Source: Nostoc sp. FACHB-110 (GTDB taxonomy: Bacteria; Cyanobacteriota; Cyanobacteriia; Cyanobacteriales; Nostocaceae). From it: 64,000 nucleotides of DNA. The notes beneath the pieces were generated by a model. That model made no database searches and was not told the DNA's origin. It saw only the letters and a program-made list of their open reading frames with translations. Below are positions 1-8,469 of the stretch, piece after piece. The stretch is taken from assembly GCF_014697425.1 (NCBI RefSeq), contig NZ_JACJRU010000005.1, forward strand, positions 172,086-236,085. The letters are read 5' to 3'. The position numbers and the translations under genes were made by a program. The first letter of the stretch is position 1; every line of letters starts with the position of its first letter.

Positions 1-187
1 CGTGACCAAAAGCGCAACTACAAAAAATACCAGCCACTGTCACTACCAGTGCGTCAACTCCAGCCCGCCGATTACGCCAAACACCATAGGCGATGACACT
101 GCTAATTATGAAATAACAGCAGGAAATGACGAAATTTTCCCCAACTATTAACCAAGAGAGTTGATCAGCCTCGAAAACAGTATGCAT
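1..187 (-). CDS. N-terminal fragment of a membrane protein, cut by window edge
   Basis: An open frame begins at an ATG read leftward from 187 and runs off the window after 62 codons. An in-frame TAG lies six codons upstream, which supports this start. The visible part has a short polar N-terminus, a hydrophobic segment at about residues 13-39 (LSWLIVG, then CCYFIISS) and a second at about 45-60 (VDALVVTVAG, then FCSCAFGH). This looks like the first two helices of a multi-span membrane input domain. Such domains often head cyanobacterial sensor kinases, but nothing of the rest is visible, so the function is open. It lies on the same strand as ndhN and is separated from it by a terminator. Confidence 0.55.
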   Translation of the reverse strand, partial: MHTVFEADQLSWLIVGENFVISCCYFIISSVIAYGVWRNRRAGVDALVVTVAGIFCSCAFGH

Positions 188-381
188 AAATCTATTCGTA
201 CCCTAAAGACTTGTGATCCTTAAAGTACCCATTCGCTCTCTCATAAACTACATAAATATTTATATTTCGTAATATTTGTTACATTTTTAATAATTGATAG
301 TTCAAAATTTCATACAAGTACCATCATCCGTTAACTGTTAACTGTAATGATGGGGTACAAGCAGCAAACAGGCAGCTTATT

Positions 382-428
382 AAAAAAGGCGATCGCACCC
401 AAAAATTAGAGTAGCGATCGCCTTTTTT
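382..428 (-). terminator. HIP1-containing intrinsic terminator after ndhN
   Basis: A perfect 15-bp inverted repeat (382-396 with 414-428) has a GC-rich core made of a HIP1 octamer in each arm. It is flanked by A6 on one side and T6 on the other, with a 17-nt loop. Read on the minus strand it lies 14 bp past the ndhN stop and ends in a U-run. The symmetric A/T tracts would let it work in both directions. Confidence 0.8.
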
Positions 429-441
429 GTAACACAATAAA

Positions 442-930
442 TTACACAGCTTGAGAACTAACGGCAAATGTAGCTGTTAGAGGTTTCCATTTGAAAGCGC
501 GATCTCCACCTCTTTCTACCACTACTTTTACCCGTGGTTCCAAATTAGGTAGTTGGGCTAAAAACTCCACTTCTTGGTCAGAGAGAATATGCCCTTCAAT
601 AATCCACAACACCAAACCTTTAGATTTAGGAGGTAGCTGTTCTAGCTGATAGTTAACGATGGGAGGTAAATAGTAGACGTTACCCACCGCAGCACCGCTA
701 CTACTACTTTTCTTTCCTAAATGAGGTGGTCTAACCCCATGAACTCCTGTTAAATAGGCAGCTACATCGCCTAATCCTCTAGCACTCATATGCAAAGTCA
801 CATACCCTGCTGCACGCAACCGACGGCGATATCTTCCCTCAAAACCACCTTCCAAAGGAACATACACACCAAGCGCGCCAAATTTTTGCAAGTCCCGAAT
901 TAAACCATTGCCAGTGGTAATCAGTGCCAT
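442..930 (-). CDS. ndhN: NAD(P)H-quinone oxidoreductase subunit N
   Basis: The 162-residue protein matches NdhN of the cyanobacterial and plastid NDH-1 complex, a peripheral subunit specific to oxygenic phototrophs that lies near the membrane/hydrophilic arm interface of the thylakoid complex. NDH-1 takes electrons from ferredoxin to plastoquinone in respiration and cyclic flow. Recognisable stretches are the start MALITTGNGLIRDL, the GVYVPLEGGFEGRY segment and the central VNYQLEQLPPKSKGLVLW. Length is normal for the family and there is no signal peptide or membrane helix. The gene stands alone, divergent from the ribosomal cluster across a 960-bp gap. A strong terminator follows it. Confidence 0.95.
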   Translation of the reverse strand: MALITTGNGLIRDLQKFGALGVYVPLEGGFEGRYRRRLRAAGYVTLHMSARGLGDVAAYLTGVHGVRPPHLGKKSSSSGAAVGNVYYLPPIVNYQLEQLPPKSKGLVLWIIEGHILSDQEVEFLAQLPNLEPRVKVVVERGGDRAFKWKPLTATFAVSSQAV

Positions 931-1130
931 AGATTTTTGTTTATCCTATCCCACTTACATATCTCTATTATTTACTGTTAAGTAAAACATTTAAGTTACC
1001 GTCAGATAGTAACTAAATTAAAATTTGCTAGAAACCTAGCTCATCAAGTCGTTCGCTTCAATAAGTTTCCTTTATCCGTTGCATAGAGACTATGCTTACT
1101 CCGGTTTAGTCCCAGTTCTTAAAAAAATTA
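931..1130. other. Gene-free gap between ndhN and the ribosomal leader
   Basis: This AT-rich stretch has no credible ORF. It must hold the minus-strand ndhN promoter close to 931, though I see no convincing -35/-10 pair. Its right end adjoins the candidate promoter of the ribosomal cluster. Confidence 0.5.
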
Positions 1131-1160
1131 TCGACAAGTATTAACCATCTCATCTATAAT
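1131..1160 (+). promoter_or_regulatory. Candidate sigma-70 promoter of the ribosomal protein cluster
   Basis: TCGACA (1131-1136) is separated by 18 bp from a perfect TATAAT (1155-1160). It is the best -35/-10 pair in the 960-bp gap before rplC and would start transcription near 1167, leaving a leader of roughly 725 nt. Weaker matches exist nearer the gene (a TTGACA at 1259-1264 and a TACAAT at 1294-1299, badly spaced), so a second start is possible. Confidence 0.5.
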
Positions 1161-1892
1161 GTGAGATTGTGACCAAACAGCCAAATAAAACTATTCTCTT
1201 TGCAGCACTTAAAATCTACGACTGGACATAAAAATCAGGCGTATGATTCTGACCTAAGTTGACAAGAGACTGGTAAACTAAAAAAGCTTGAGGTACAATG
1301 AGGAGCCTGTGGCTAATTAAACAACAGCCAAATCCCAACTCCAAATTAGATTAACTTCTGTAGCCCGGATCACCAGGCAAAACCTTGAACAATAGTTTAA
1401 GGTATTCCGTCAAGTAGAAACTGAGCGACAATACTACAGCGATAGTATTGCAAAAGTCTTAGTTAAGGGATACTGAGTGGTAACAACTGCTTAAGTCCTA
1501 CTACAACACGGCAGTCGCCGCCAAGATAACCATTGCATTTCGGAAATTTTAGCCGTTTTAGCAATTGGTATGGGAAATCCACTAAAGGTGCTGCCTCCAA
1601 AAAGTGCCTAAGCAATTGCTTGGACGAGAGCATTGCTGCACAAAGAGCAAAGCTTTAGAGCATTGCCTCAAAGTCAGAAGTTGAAACTTCCCAACAGGAA
1701 GAAACTTGTGGCTGCTTGATTAAGCAAATTAACAAAAGTAAACGGATTCACTCAAAAGTAAGGGAACTGTTTTGTTTCGGATAAGAGAAAGCTATCTGCT
1801 GGAATTTGCTGAGGATCGTCCTCCCTCAGTCGAAACATCAACAATGTATCCCGAAGAATCTGCTAAGTAAGTAAAAAGGAGAACCAGTAACT
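1161..1892 (+). promoter_or_regulatory. Long structured 5' leader of the rplC operon
   Basis: There is no ORF in some 730 nt. Several clean inverted repeats can be read: TGGCT/AGCCA (1310-1314 with 1326-1330), a 7-bp stem with one G-U (1383-1389 with 1396-1402), a perfect 8-bp stem CAATACTA/TAGTATTG (1429-1436 with 1443-1450), and CTTCC/GGAAG (1687-1691 with 1697-1701). A good ribosome site AAGGAG lies at 1876-1881, 11 nt before the GTG of rplC. In E. coli the S10 leader is controlled by L4. Here the leader is longer and starts before rplC, and I recognise no known L4-binding structure. A regulatory role is inferred. Confidence 0.45.
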
Positions 1893-2528
1893 GTGTCAGT
1901 AGGAATTCTCGGCACCAAGCTGGGCATGACCCAAATTTTTGACGAGGCAGGAGTAGCAATTCCTGTCACCGTGATTCAAGCGGGGCCATGCACTGTTACC
2001 CAAGTTAAAACAAAGCAAACTGATGGTTATACTGCCATTCAACTAGGTTATGGCGAAGTCAAACCAAAAGCACTGAATAAACCCTTGTTGGGGCACTTAG
2101 CAAAATCATCTGCGCCAGCATTGCGGCATCTTAATGAGTACCGCACAGAAAATTCTGGTGAATATACTCTAGGCCAAGAAATTAAGGCAGATATCTTTAG
2201 TGCTGGTCAAATCGTCGATGTAGTCGGTACTAGTATTGGTCGCGGTTTTGCAGGCAACCAAAAGCGAAATAACTTTGGTCGCGGGCCGATGTCTCACGGT
2301 TCTAAAAACCACAGAGCGCCTGGTTCTATTGGTGCGGGTACAACACCCGGTCGTGTTTACCCAGGTAAAAGAATGGCAGGGCGTTTAGGTGGTACTCGCG
2401 TCACCATTAAAAAATTGACAGTAGTGCGTGTAGACACTGAACGCAATTTATTGCTCATTAAAGGAGCCATTCCTGGTAAACCAGGTTCTCTCGTGAGTAT
2501 CGTCCCCACAAACAAAGTTGGTAAATAG
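1893..2528 (+). CDS. rplC: 50S ribosomal protein L3
   Basis: This is uL3, one of the first proteins to bind 23S rRNA during large-subunit assembly, with a loop reaching the peptidyl transferase centre. The 211-residue product shows the family start [13 protein letters not shown] and the core [21 protein letters not shown] followed by [16 protein letters not shown]. The start is GTG, chosen for the AAGGAG at 1876-1881 and the conserved N-terminus. It is the first gene of the cluster because rpsJ, which heads the S10 operon in E. coli, is absent here as in other cyanobacteria. Confidence 0.97.
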   Translation: MSVGILGTKLGMTQIFDEAGVAIPVTVIQAGPCTVTQVKTKQTDGYTAIQLGYGEVKPKALNKPLLGHLAKSSAPALRHLNEYRTENSGEYTLGQEIKADIFSAGQIVDVVGTSIGRGFAGNQKRNNFGRGPMSHGSKNHRAPGSIGAGTTPGRVYPGKRMAGRLGGTRVTIKKLTVVRVDTERNLLLIKGAIPGKPGSLVSIVPTNKVGK

Positions 2529-2618
2529 TCAACAGTCAAAAGTCAATAGTCATTAGCAGTTGAACTATGGACTATTGATTATGAACTATGGACTAATGAC
2601 AAAGGACAAATAACTAAG
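2529..2618 (+). repeat. STRR-like repeat spacer between rplC and rplD
   Basis: The 90-bp spacer is built from degenerate repeats of AGTCAA/AGTCATT and their complements: paired ACTATGGACTA copies, then TAATGACAAAGGACAAATAA. The same TAGTCATT and GACAAAGGACAAA words recur in at least six other spacers of this window. It would be transcribed within the polycistronic mRNA. Confidence 0.65.
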
Positions 2619-3251
2619 ATGGTTGAGACTGTAGTTAAAAACTGGCAAGGAGAAGAAGTCGGGCAAAAATCGTTCGACTTACGGGTTGCCAAAGAAGAAA
2701 CAGCGGCTCATATTGTACACCGAGCATTGGTCAGACAAATGACCAATGCTCGTCAAGGAACCGCTAGTACCAAGACTCGTTCAGAAGTTAGAGGTGGTGG
2801 CCGCAAACCCTGGCGGCAAAAAGGTACCGGACGCGCTCGTGCGGGTTCGATTCGTTCGCCACTGTGGCGTGGTGGTGGTGTCATCTTTGGGCCAAAACCT
2901 CGAGATTTCAACTTAAAAATGAACCGCAAAGAACGGCGTTTAGCACTGCGGACAGCTTTTGTCAGCCGTACTGACGACTTAATTGTGGTAGAAGATTTCA
3001 GCACCGAACTGTCACGTCCGAAAACTAAAGATTTAGTAGCGGCTTTAACACGTTGGGGCGCACTTCCAGAACAAAAGAGTTTACTAATATTGTCAGAAAT
3101 TGCAGACAACATTTATCTATCAGGCCGCAACATCGAGAAATTGAAGATTATTGCTGCAGATCAGTTAAATGTTTACGACTTGCTGCACGCTGACAAAATT
3201 GTAGTTACAGCATCAGCACTAGAGAAAATTCAGGAGGTCTACAATGCCTAA
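2619..3251 (+). CDS. rplD: 50S ribosomal protein L4
   Basis: This is uL4, an early-assembly protein lining the exit tunnel. In E. coli it is also the feedback repressor of the S10 operon. The 210-residue product carries the signature extended loop with [21 protein letters not shown], then [19 protein letters not shown], which reaches into the tunnel. The C-terminal globular part ends [13 protein letters not shown]. The reading frame overlaps rplW by 8 bp, so the two are probably translationally coupled. Whether it controls the long leader ahead of rplC cannot be read from the sequence. Confidence 0.97.
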   Translation: MVETVVKNWQGEEVGQKSFDLRVAKEETAAHIVHRALVRQMTNARQGTASTKTRSEVRGGGRKPWRQKGTGRARAGSIRSPLWRGGGVIFGPKPRDFNLKMNRKERRLALRTAFVSRTDDLIVVEDFSTELSRPKTKDLVAALTRWGALPEQKSLLILSEIADNIYLSGRNIEKLKIIAADQLNVYDLLHADKIVVTASALEKIQEVYNA

Positions 3252-3558
3252 GTTTGACCCCCGTGATCTGCCTGACTTGATCCGTCGCCCAATCGTCACC
3301 GAAAAAGCGACGATTATGATGGAAAAAAATCAATACACGTTTGAAGTTGTTCCCAAAGCAACCAAGACAGATATTAAAGCAGCGATCGAAGACTTATTCC
3401 AAGTCAAAGTTGTCAAAGTGAATACAGCCATGAAGCCACCCAAAAAACGTCGGGTTGGCAAATTCATCGGTTATAAACCCCAATATAAGCGAGCTATTGT
3501 TACTGTCGCGCCTGGGGATGAAGAAAAGATTAGACAAGTTCTATTCCCAGAGGTCTAA
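3244..3558 (+). CDS. rplW: 50S ribosomal protein L23
   Basis: This is uL23, which sits at the tunnel exit and is a docking site for trigger factor and SRP. The 104-residue protein has the typical [20 protein letters not shown] start region and the [15 protein letters not shown] loop. It overlaps the end of rplD by 8 bp and is followed after 6 bp by rplB. The ribosome site CAGGAGGT lies inside the rplD coding end (about 3231-3238). Confidence 0.96.
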   Translation: MPKFDPRDLPDLIRRPIVTEKATIMMEKNQYTFEVVPKATKTDIKAAIEDLFQVKVVKVNTAMKPPKKRRVGKFIGYKPQYKRAIVTVAPGDEEKIRQVLFPEV

Positions 3559-3564
3559 AGAAAG

Positions 3565-4428
3565 ATGGGTACTCGTTCTTATCGCCCTTATACCCCCAGC
3601 ACTCGTCAAGTTACTATCTCTGACTTTGCAGAAATTACCAAATCTGAACCAGAGAAGTCATTAACGACCTATAAACACCGTGTTAAAGGTCGTAACAATC
3701 AAGGGCGGATAACCAGCCGTCGTCGGGGTGGCGGACATAAACAACTTTATAGAATTATCGATTTTAAAAGGGATAAACGCAACATTCCTGCAAAAGTAGC
3801 AGCAATTGAATACGATCCCAACCGTAATGCTCGAATTGCCCTATTGTTTTACCAGGATGGCGAAAAGCGTTATATTCTTCAGCCCAACGGTTTGACTGTT
3901 GGCAAAACTTTAATAGCTGGTGCTGACGCTCCTATTGAAGATGGTAACGCCCTACCTTTGTCAAACATTCCCTTGGGTACAAACGTTCATAACGTAGAAT
4001 TGACCCCTGGTAGAGGTGGACAAATTGTACGAGCTGCTGGTGCTACTGCTCAAGTAGTTGCTAAAGAAGGTAACTATGTAACATTGAAGTTACCTTCTGG
4101 GGAAGTGCGGATGGTTAGGCGTGAATGTTACGCCACCATTGGGCAAGTAGGTAACACAGACTTTAGAAACCTCAGTGCAGGTAAAGCTGGACGTAACCGC
4201 TGGAAGGGTCGTCGCCCGAAAGTCAGAGGTAGCGTTATGAACCCAGTGGATCACCCACATGGTGGTGGTGAAGGTAGAGCGCCTATTGGTCGTTCTGGCC
4301 CTGTCACACCTTGGGGTAAACCAACATTGGGAGCCAAGACACGCAAACCCAAGAAACCCAGCAGTAAATTGATTGTACGCCGACGTCGTAAATCTTCTAA
4401 GCGCGGTCGTGGTGGTCGTCAGTCATAG
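3565..4428 (+). CDS. rplB: 50S ribosomal protein L2
   Basis: This is uL2, needed for subunit association and peptidyl transferase activity. The 287-residue protein begins [15 protein letters not shown], the usual cyanobacterial N-terminus. It carries [20 protein letters not shown] and the C-terminal [16 protein letters not shown] segment with the conserved histidine implicated near the catalytic centre. The tail is strongly basic ([16 protein letters not shown]). rplW precedes it by 6 bp. A 115-bp spacer with an inverted repeat separates it from rpsS. Confidence 0.97.
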   Translation: MGTRSYRPYTPSTRQVTISDFAEITKSEPEKSLTTYKHRVKGRNNQGRITSRRRGGGHKQLYRIIDFKRDKRNIPAKVAAIEYDPNRNARIALLFYQDGEKRYILQPNGLTVGKTLIAGADAPIEDGNALPLSNIPLGTNVHNVELTPGRGGQIVRAAGATAQVVAKEGNYVTLKLPSGEVRMVRRECYATIGQVGNTDFRNLSAGKAGRNRWKGRRPKVRGSVMNPVDHPHGGGEGRAPIGRSGPVTPWGKPTLGAKTRKPKKPSSKLIVRRRRKSSKRGRGGRQS

Positions 4429-4437
4429 GCAAGTCTG

Positions 4438-4502
4438 AAGGATGCAAGATGAAGGATGAAATAGAAATGTTGAACTTTCCATCTTCATCCTTAAGTCTTT
4501 AT
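4438..4502 (+). repeat. AAGGATG...CATCCTT inverted repeat between rplB and rpsS
   Basis: AAGGATGcAAGAT (4438-4450) pairs with ATCTTCATCCTT (4491-4502), one bulged base, across a 40-nt loop. A second GATGAAGGATGAA copy sits in the loop side. There is no U-run directly after, so this is not an obvious terminator. The same arm sequence recurs between rplX and rplE, and half of it follows rpsC. Confidence 0.6.
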
Positions 4503-4543
4503 TCTTCATTTTTAATTTTCATTTTTAACCTCATCCTGATATT

Positions 4544-4822
4544 ATGGGTCGTTCACTCAAAAAAGGGCCTTTCGTTGCCGATCATTTACTCAGCAAAATT
4601 GAAAAGCTGAACGATAAAAACGAAAAGCAAGTGATTAAAACTTGGTCAAGAGCCTCAACAATTCTGCCCCAGATGGTGGGACATACGATCGCTGTTCATA
4701 ATGGCAGACAACACGTCCCCGTGTTTATCAGCGATCAGATGGTAGGCCACAAGTTGGGAGAATTCGCCCCAACACGCACCTACAGGGGTCATGGCAAAAG
4801 TGACAAGAAAGCGGGTAGATAG
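4544..4822 (+). CDS. rpsS: 30S ribosomal protein S19
   Basis: This is uS19 of the small-subunit head, which contacts the A-site finger and S13. The 92-residue product has the standard [16 protein letters not shown] start, the [23 protein letters not shown] core and the C-terminal [21 protein letters not shown], the extension that reaches the decoding region. The length is typical. A 115-bp spacer with an inverted repeat precedes it, so its expression could be tuned separately from rplB. Translation of rplV follows after 58 bp. Confidence 0.96.
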   Translation: MGRSLKKGPFVADHLLSKIEKLNDKNEKQVIKTWSRASTILPQMVGHTIAVHNGRQHVPVFISDQMVGHKLGEFAPTRTYRGHGKSDKKAGR

Positions 4823-4880
4823 TCATTAGTTATGAGTCACTCACTAAAAATGATGACTTATGACAACAATGGAGAAAAAC

Positions 4881-5240
4881 ATGGCAACTAATACTACAGA
4901 AGTAAAAGCGATCGCCCGTTATATACGCATGTCTCCCTTTAAAGTGCGTCGCGTACTCGATCAAATTCGGGGGCGGTCTTACAGAGAAGCGTTAATTATT
5001 TTGGAATTCATGCCTTATCGGGCTTGTGAACCAGTCCTCAAACTAATTAGAAGCGCAGCCGCCAATGCTGAACACAATGCAGGTCTAGACCGCGCTCAAC
5101 TGGTAATTACTCAAGCTTATGCCGATCAAGGCCCAGTCCTAAAACGTTTCCAACCTAGAGCGCAAGGTCGAGCTTACCAAATTCGCAAACCAACATGTCA
5201 CATCACAGTAGCTGTAGCTGCTGGTGAGACTGCGGAATAA
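4881..5240 (+). CDS. rplV: 50S ribosomal protein L22
   Basis: This is uL22, whose beta-hairpin lines the narrow part of the exit tunnel. I place the start at the ATG at 4881 ([17 protein letters not shown]), preceded at 6 nt by GGAG (4871-4874), rather than at in-frame ATGs at 4860 or 4869. This gives 119 residues. The core [22 protein letters not shown] and the hairpin stretch [21 protein letters not shown] are diagnostic. It is followed by rpsC after 26 bp. Confidence 0.95.
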   Translation: MATNTTEVKAIARYIRMSPFKVRRVLDQIRGRSYREALIILEFMPYRACEPVLKLIRSAAANAEHNAGLDRAQLVITQAYADQGPVLKRFQPRAQGRAYQIRKPTCHITVAVAAGETAE

Positions 5241-5266
5241 TTACCAGAACTTTAGAGGAAGCATTT

Positions 5267-6022
5267 GTGGGACAAAAAATTCATCCAGTTGGCTTTCGCC
5301 TCGGAATTACCCAAGAACACCAATCTAGGTGGTACGCAGATCCTGAACGCTATCCAGAACTTTTACAAGAAGATTACAAACTACGTAATTACATTGAACA
5401 AAAACTGGGTAGACTCGCTCAAAATAACGCGGGCATTTCCGAAGTTAGAATTGAGCGCAAAGCAGACCAAATTGATTTAGAAGTACGCACAGCCCGCCCT
5501 GGTGTAGTTGTAGGTCGTGGTGGACAAGGTATCGAATCCTTACGCACCGGACTGCAAGACTTATTAGGCGGTACTCGTCAGATCAGAATCAACGTCGTCG
5601 AAGTCCAACGAGTTGATGCTGATGCTTATTTAATTTCGGAATACATCGCCCAACAATTAGAACGTCGGGTTTCCTTCCGTCGCGTAGTTCGCCAAGCAAT
5701 TCAACGGGCGCAACGTGCTGGTATTCAAGGAATTAAAATTCAAGTTAGTGGTCGGCTCAACGGTGCGGAAATTGCGCGGACAGAATGGACGCGCGAAGGT
5801 AGAGTACCTCTACACACCTTACGGGCTGATATTGACTACGCTTACTGCACAGCCAAAACCGTTTACGGTATTTTGGGCATCAAAGTGTGGGTGTTTAAAG
5901 GAGAAATTATTCCTGGACAGGAAGAAACTCAACCCCAACCCGCCACCCGCGAACGTGAACCGCGTCGCCGTCAACAACAGCGCCGTCGTCAGCAGTTTGA
6001 AGACCGTTCCAATGAAGGCTAA
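5267..6022 (+). CDS. rpsC: 30S ribosomal protein S3
   Basis: This is uS3 at the mRNA entry channel, with helicase-related KH-domain contacts. The 251-residue product starts at GTG with [15 protein letters not shown]. It carries the KH-type [17 protein letters not shown] segment and the [21 protein letters not shown] region. The C-terminal 40 residues are an Arg/Gln-rich low-complexity tail ([18 protein letters not shown]), longer than in E. coli but usual in cyanobacteria. It has 114 bp of repeat-rich spacer before rplP. Confidence 0.96.
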   Translation: MGQKIHPVGFRLGITQEHQSRWYADPERYPELLQEDYKLRNYIEQKLGRLAQNNAGISEVRIERKADQIDLEVRTARPGVVVGRGGQGIESLRTGLQDLLGGTRQIRINVVEVQRVDADAYLISEYIAQQLERRVSFRRVVRQAIQRAQRAGIQGIKIQVSGRLNGAEIARTEWTREGRVPLHTLRADIDYAYCTAKTVYGILGIKVWVFKGEIIPGQEETQPQPATREREPRRRQQQRRRQQFEDRSNEG

Positions 6023-6023
6023 A

Positions 6024-6136
6024 GGATGAAGGAAGAAGGATGAACAATTTGTGTTTCATACTTCACACTTCACACTTCACACTACCCTTCGGGAACGCCA
6101 AGGGCGAACACACTTCATACTTCACACTTCATAGTC
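6024..6136 (+). repeat. Heptamer STRR array with small insert, between rpsC and rplP
   Basis: Tandem heptamers of the CTTCACA / CTTCATA type run from about 6057 to 6083 and again from 6111 to 6134. They are interrupted by about 27 bp that contains a CCCTTCGGG...CCAAGGGCG hairpin-like insert. The left edge carries AAGGATGAAGGA, the arm seen in the rplB-rpsS and rplX-rplE spacers. This is the short tandemly repeated repetitive (STRR) class known from heterocystous cyanobacteria. Confidence 0.75.
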
Positions 6137-6565
6137 ATGTTAAGTCCTAGAAGAACTAAATTCCGCAAACAACAGCGCGGGCGAATGGCGGGTCTAGCCC
6201 ACCGGGGTAGCACCCTCAACTTTGGAGATTTTGCTCTCCAAGCCCAAGAACCAGCTTGGATCACCTCTCGGCAAATCGAAGCTTCCCGTCGGGCGATGAC
6301 TCGTTATATCCGTCGGGGTGGTAAAATCTGGATTCGGATTTTCCCAGATAAACCTGTTACCATGCGTCCAGCAGAAACACGGATGGGTTCTGGTAAAGGT
6401 AATCCAGAATTTTGGGTAGCAGTAGTTAAGCCAGGGCGGATTTTATTTGAAATCGCTGGTGTTTCTGAAGAAATCGCCCGTGAAGCTATGCGCCTAGCTG
6501 CATACAAACTGCCAATTAAAACCAAATTTATTGTGCGCCCTCAAGTAGAAGAGGAGCAGGAGTAG
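6137..6565 (+). CDS. rplP: 50S ribosomal protein L16
   Basis: This is uL16, a late-assembly protein positioning the A-site tRNA elbow. The 142-residue product has the conserved [17 protein letters not shown] start, a basic [25 protein letters not shown] segment (shown here as two runs, [14 protein letters not shown] and [11 protein letters not shown]), and [19 protein letters not shown]. rpmC follows after 3 bp, so the two are tightly coupled, while upstream it is separated from rpsC by the STRR spacer. Confidence 0.96.
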   Translation: MLSPRRTKFRKQQRGRMAGLAHRGSTLNFGDFALQAQEPAWITSRQIEASRRAMTRYIRRGGKIWIRIFPDKPVTMRPAETRMGSGKGNPEFWVAVVKPGRILFEIAGVSEEIAREAMRLAAYKLPIKTKFIVRPQVEEEQE

Positions 6566-6568
6566 GTT

Positions 6569-6796
6569 ATGCCGCTTCCCAAGATTTCAGAAGCTAGAGA
6601 ATTAAGTGACGAACAATTAGCTGCGGAAATTGTTGCCACTAAAAAACAACTGTTTCAGTTGCGCTTGCAAAAGGCAACCAGACAACTAGAAAAACCTCAC
6701 CAATTCCGCCACGCTCGCCATCGCCTTGCCCAACTGTTGACAGTAGAGGGAGAGCGCAAACGGGCAGCAAGTCAAACTCCTAAACAAGAGAACTAA
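6569..6796 (+). CDS. rpmC: 50S ribosomal protein L29
   Basis: This is uL29, a small helical hairpin protein near the tunnel exit that, with L23, forms part of the trigger-factor and SRP docking surface. The 75-residue product is mostly two helices with the family motif LSDEQLAAEIVATKKQLFQL and an RHRLAQL second helix. It ends with a short polar extension. Start ATG 3 bp after rplP; rpsQ begins 6 bp later. Confidence 0.93.
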   Translation: MPLPKISEARELSDEQLAAEIVATKKQLFQLRLQKATRQLEKPHQFRHARHRLAQLLTVEGERKRAASQTPKQEN

Positions 6797-6802
6797 GAGA
6801 TT

Positions 6803-7051
6803 ATGGCAATCAAAGAACGAGTTGGGTTGGTAGTGAGCGACAAAATGCAAAAAACGGTGGTAGTTGCCATCGAAAACCGCGCTCCCCATCCCAAATACGG
6901 CAAGATTGTAGTGAAAACCCGCCGCTATAAAGCTCACGATGAAGAAAATAAATGCAAAGTGGGCGATCGCGTGCGGATTCAGGAAACCAGACCCCTGAGC
7001 AAAACCAAACGCTGGCAAGTCACAGAAATCCTCAACACTAAAAATTCATAA
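6803..7051 (+). CDS. rpsQ: 30S ribosomal protein S17
   Basis: This is uS17, an OB-fold primary binder of the 16S 5' domain. The 82-residue product shows [20 protein letters not shown], the [19 protein letters not shown] segment and the closing [19 protein letters not shown], all diagnostic. The length is typical. It is tightly spaced after rpmC. A 39-bp gap containing GGGAG (about 7080-7084) leads to rplN. Confidence 0.96.
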   Translation: MAIKERVGLVVSDKMQKTVVVAIENRAPHPKYGKIVVKTRRYKAHDEENKCKVGDRVRIQETRPLSKTKRWQVTEILNTKNS

Positions 7052-7090
7052 GTTGTTACTTCACTAACAACTGCACAAGGGAGACCAATT

Positions 7091-7459
7091 GTGATTCAAC
7101 CCCAAACTTACTTAAATGTGGCAGATAACAGCGGCGCACGGAAACTAATGTGTATCCGAGTGTTAGGCGCAGGTAACAGCCGTTACGGTTTTATCGGCGA
7201 TCGCATTATTGCTGTTGTCAAAGATGCCATCCCCAACATGGCTGTGAAAAAATCAGATGTTGTGGAAGCTGTGATTGTTCGCACCCGCCATAACATTCGT
7301 CGTGATAGCGGTATGACTATTCGCTTTGATGATAACGCCGCCGTGATCATCAATAAAGAAGGTAATCCTAGAGGTACACGGGTATTTGGCCCAGTAGCAC
7401 GGGAACTCCGCGACAAGAACTTTACTAAAATTGTTTCTCTGGCTCCGGAGGTGCTGTAA
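7091..7459 (+). CDS. rplN: 50S ribosomal protein L14
   Basis: This is uL14 at the subunit interface, forming bridges with 16S rRNA and the binding platform for the silencing factor RsfS, whose gene is also in this window (37145-37606). The 122-residue product starts at GTG ([19 protein letters not shown]). It carries [20 protein letters not shown] and the [18 protein letters not shown] signature. Its stop overlaps the rplX start by one base, implying coupled translation. Confidence 0.96.
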   Translation: MIQPQTYLNVADNSGARKLMCIRVLGAGNSRYGFIGDRIIAVVKDAIPNMAVKKSDVVEAVIVRTRHNIRRDSGMTIRFDDNAAVIINKEGNPRGTRVFGPVARELRDKNFTKIVSLAPEVL

Positions 7460-7803
7460 TGCCTATCCAAAAGGAAAAAGTATTCTATAAAATGCACGTC
7501 AAAACGGGTGACACCGTGCAAATAATTGCCGGCAAAGACAAAGGCAAAGTTGGCGAAGTGATTAAAGCATTACCCCAACTGAGCAAAGTCATTGTTAAAG
7601 GTGTCAACATTAAGACCAAGCACGTTAAACCCCAACAAGAAGGGGAATCTGGACGGATTGTTACTCAAGAGTACCCAATCCACAGTTCTAACGTGATGCT
7701 CTATTCCACCAAACAAAATGTCGCTAGTCGTGTTTGCTACACCTTTACTCCCGAAGGTAAGAAGGTGAGAAAACTCAAAAAAACTGGCGAGATTATTGAT
7801 TAA
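7459..7803 (+). CDS. rplX: 50S ribosomal protein L24
   Basis: This is uL24, an assembly-initiator with a KOW fold that binds the 5' end of 23S rRNA. The 114-residue protein has [20 protein letters not shown] (KOW) followed by [20 protein letters not shown] nearby internal ATG (7492) before HVKTGD could also start. I keep the first ATG because it overlaps the rplN stop (TAATG). A 97-bp spacer with an inverted repeat precedes rplE. Confidence 0.94.
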   Translation: MPIQKEKVFYKMHVKTGDTVQIIAGKDKGKVGEVIKALPQLSKVIVKGVNIKTKHVKPQQEGESGRIVTQEYPIHSSNVMLYSTKQNVASRVCYTFTPEGKKVRKLKKTGEIID

Positions 7804-7856
7804 GGATGAAGTTTCCAGTCTGAAGTATAAATATTACTTATTTTATCTTCATCCTT
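7802..7856 (+). repeat. AAGGATGAAG...CTTCATCCTT inverted repeat between rplX and rplE
   Basis: A perfect 10-bp inverted repeat (7802-7811 with 7847-7856) flanks a 35-nt AT-rich loop. Its left arm starts in the last base of the rplX stop codon. The arms are nearly the same as those of the rplB-rpsS spacer. It would form a hairpin in the polycistronic transcript, without a U-tract. Confidence 0.65.
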
Positions 7857-7900
7857 CATAATCTTCCCTGACCAAGCCCAGGGATCTCAGGACAAAAACT

Positions 7901-8449
7901 ATGGCGACAACAAGACTCAAAACTTTATATCAAGAGACAATCGTCCCGAAACTCACCAATCAGTTTCAATACACCAACGTTCACCAAGTACCGAAGTTGG
8001 TCAAGGTAACTGTGAACAGAGGTTTGGGCGAAGCAGCACAAAACGCTAAGGCTTTGGAAGCTTCTATCAACGAAATCGCGCTCATTACTGGTCAAAAACC
8101 CGTAGTGACAAGAGCAAAAAAAGCGATCGCAGGCTTTAAAATTCGCCAAGGTATGCCTGTCGGGATTATGGTCACACTTAGAGGCGAGAGAATGTATGCT
8201 TTCCTCGATCGCTTGATCAGCTTGACACTACCCAGAATTCGTGACTTTCGTGGTATTAGCCCAAAAAGCTTTGACGGACGCGGTAACTATACTCTCGGCG
8301 TCAGAGAACAGCTAATCTTTCCAGAAGTCGAATACGATAGCATTGATCAAATTCGTGGTCTGGATATTTCGATTATTACTACAGCAAAAAATGACGAAGA
8401 GGGCCGCGCTTTACTCAAAGAATTGGGAATGCCCTTTCGCGATCAATAA
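7901..8449 (+). CDS. rplE: 50S ribosomal protein L5
   Basis: This is uL5 of the central protuberance, binding 5S rRNA and contacting P-site tRNA. The 182-residue product carries the [20 protein letters not shown] start region, [20 protein letters not shown], and the [19 protein letters not shown] signature. The length is typical. rpsN, which follows rplE in many bacteria, is absent. rpsH begins after 20 bp. Confidence 0.96.
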   Translation: MATTRLKTLYQETIVPKLTNQFQYTNVHQVPKLVKVTVNRGLGEAAQNAKALEASINEIALITGQKPVVTRAKKAIAGFKIRQGMPVGIMVTLRGERMYAFLDRLISLTLPRIRDFRGISPKSFDGRGNYTLGVREQLIFPEVEYDSIDQIRGLDISIITTAKNDEEGRALLKELGMPFRDQ

Positions 8450-8469
8450 GTTCATCTAAAGAGGGAACG

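Noticed and set aside
1259..1299. Promoter from TTGACA (1259) and TACAAT (1294)
   Set aside because: Spacing of 29 bp is far outside the usual 16-19; kept only as a weak alternative to the pair at 1131-1160.
4860..5240. Longer rplV starting at 4860
   Set aside because: GGAG at 4871-4874 is spaced for the ATG at 4881, and the extra residues have no family counterpart.
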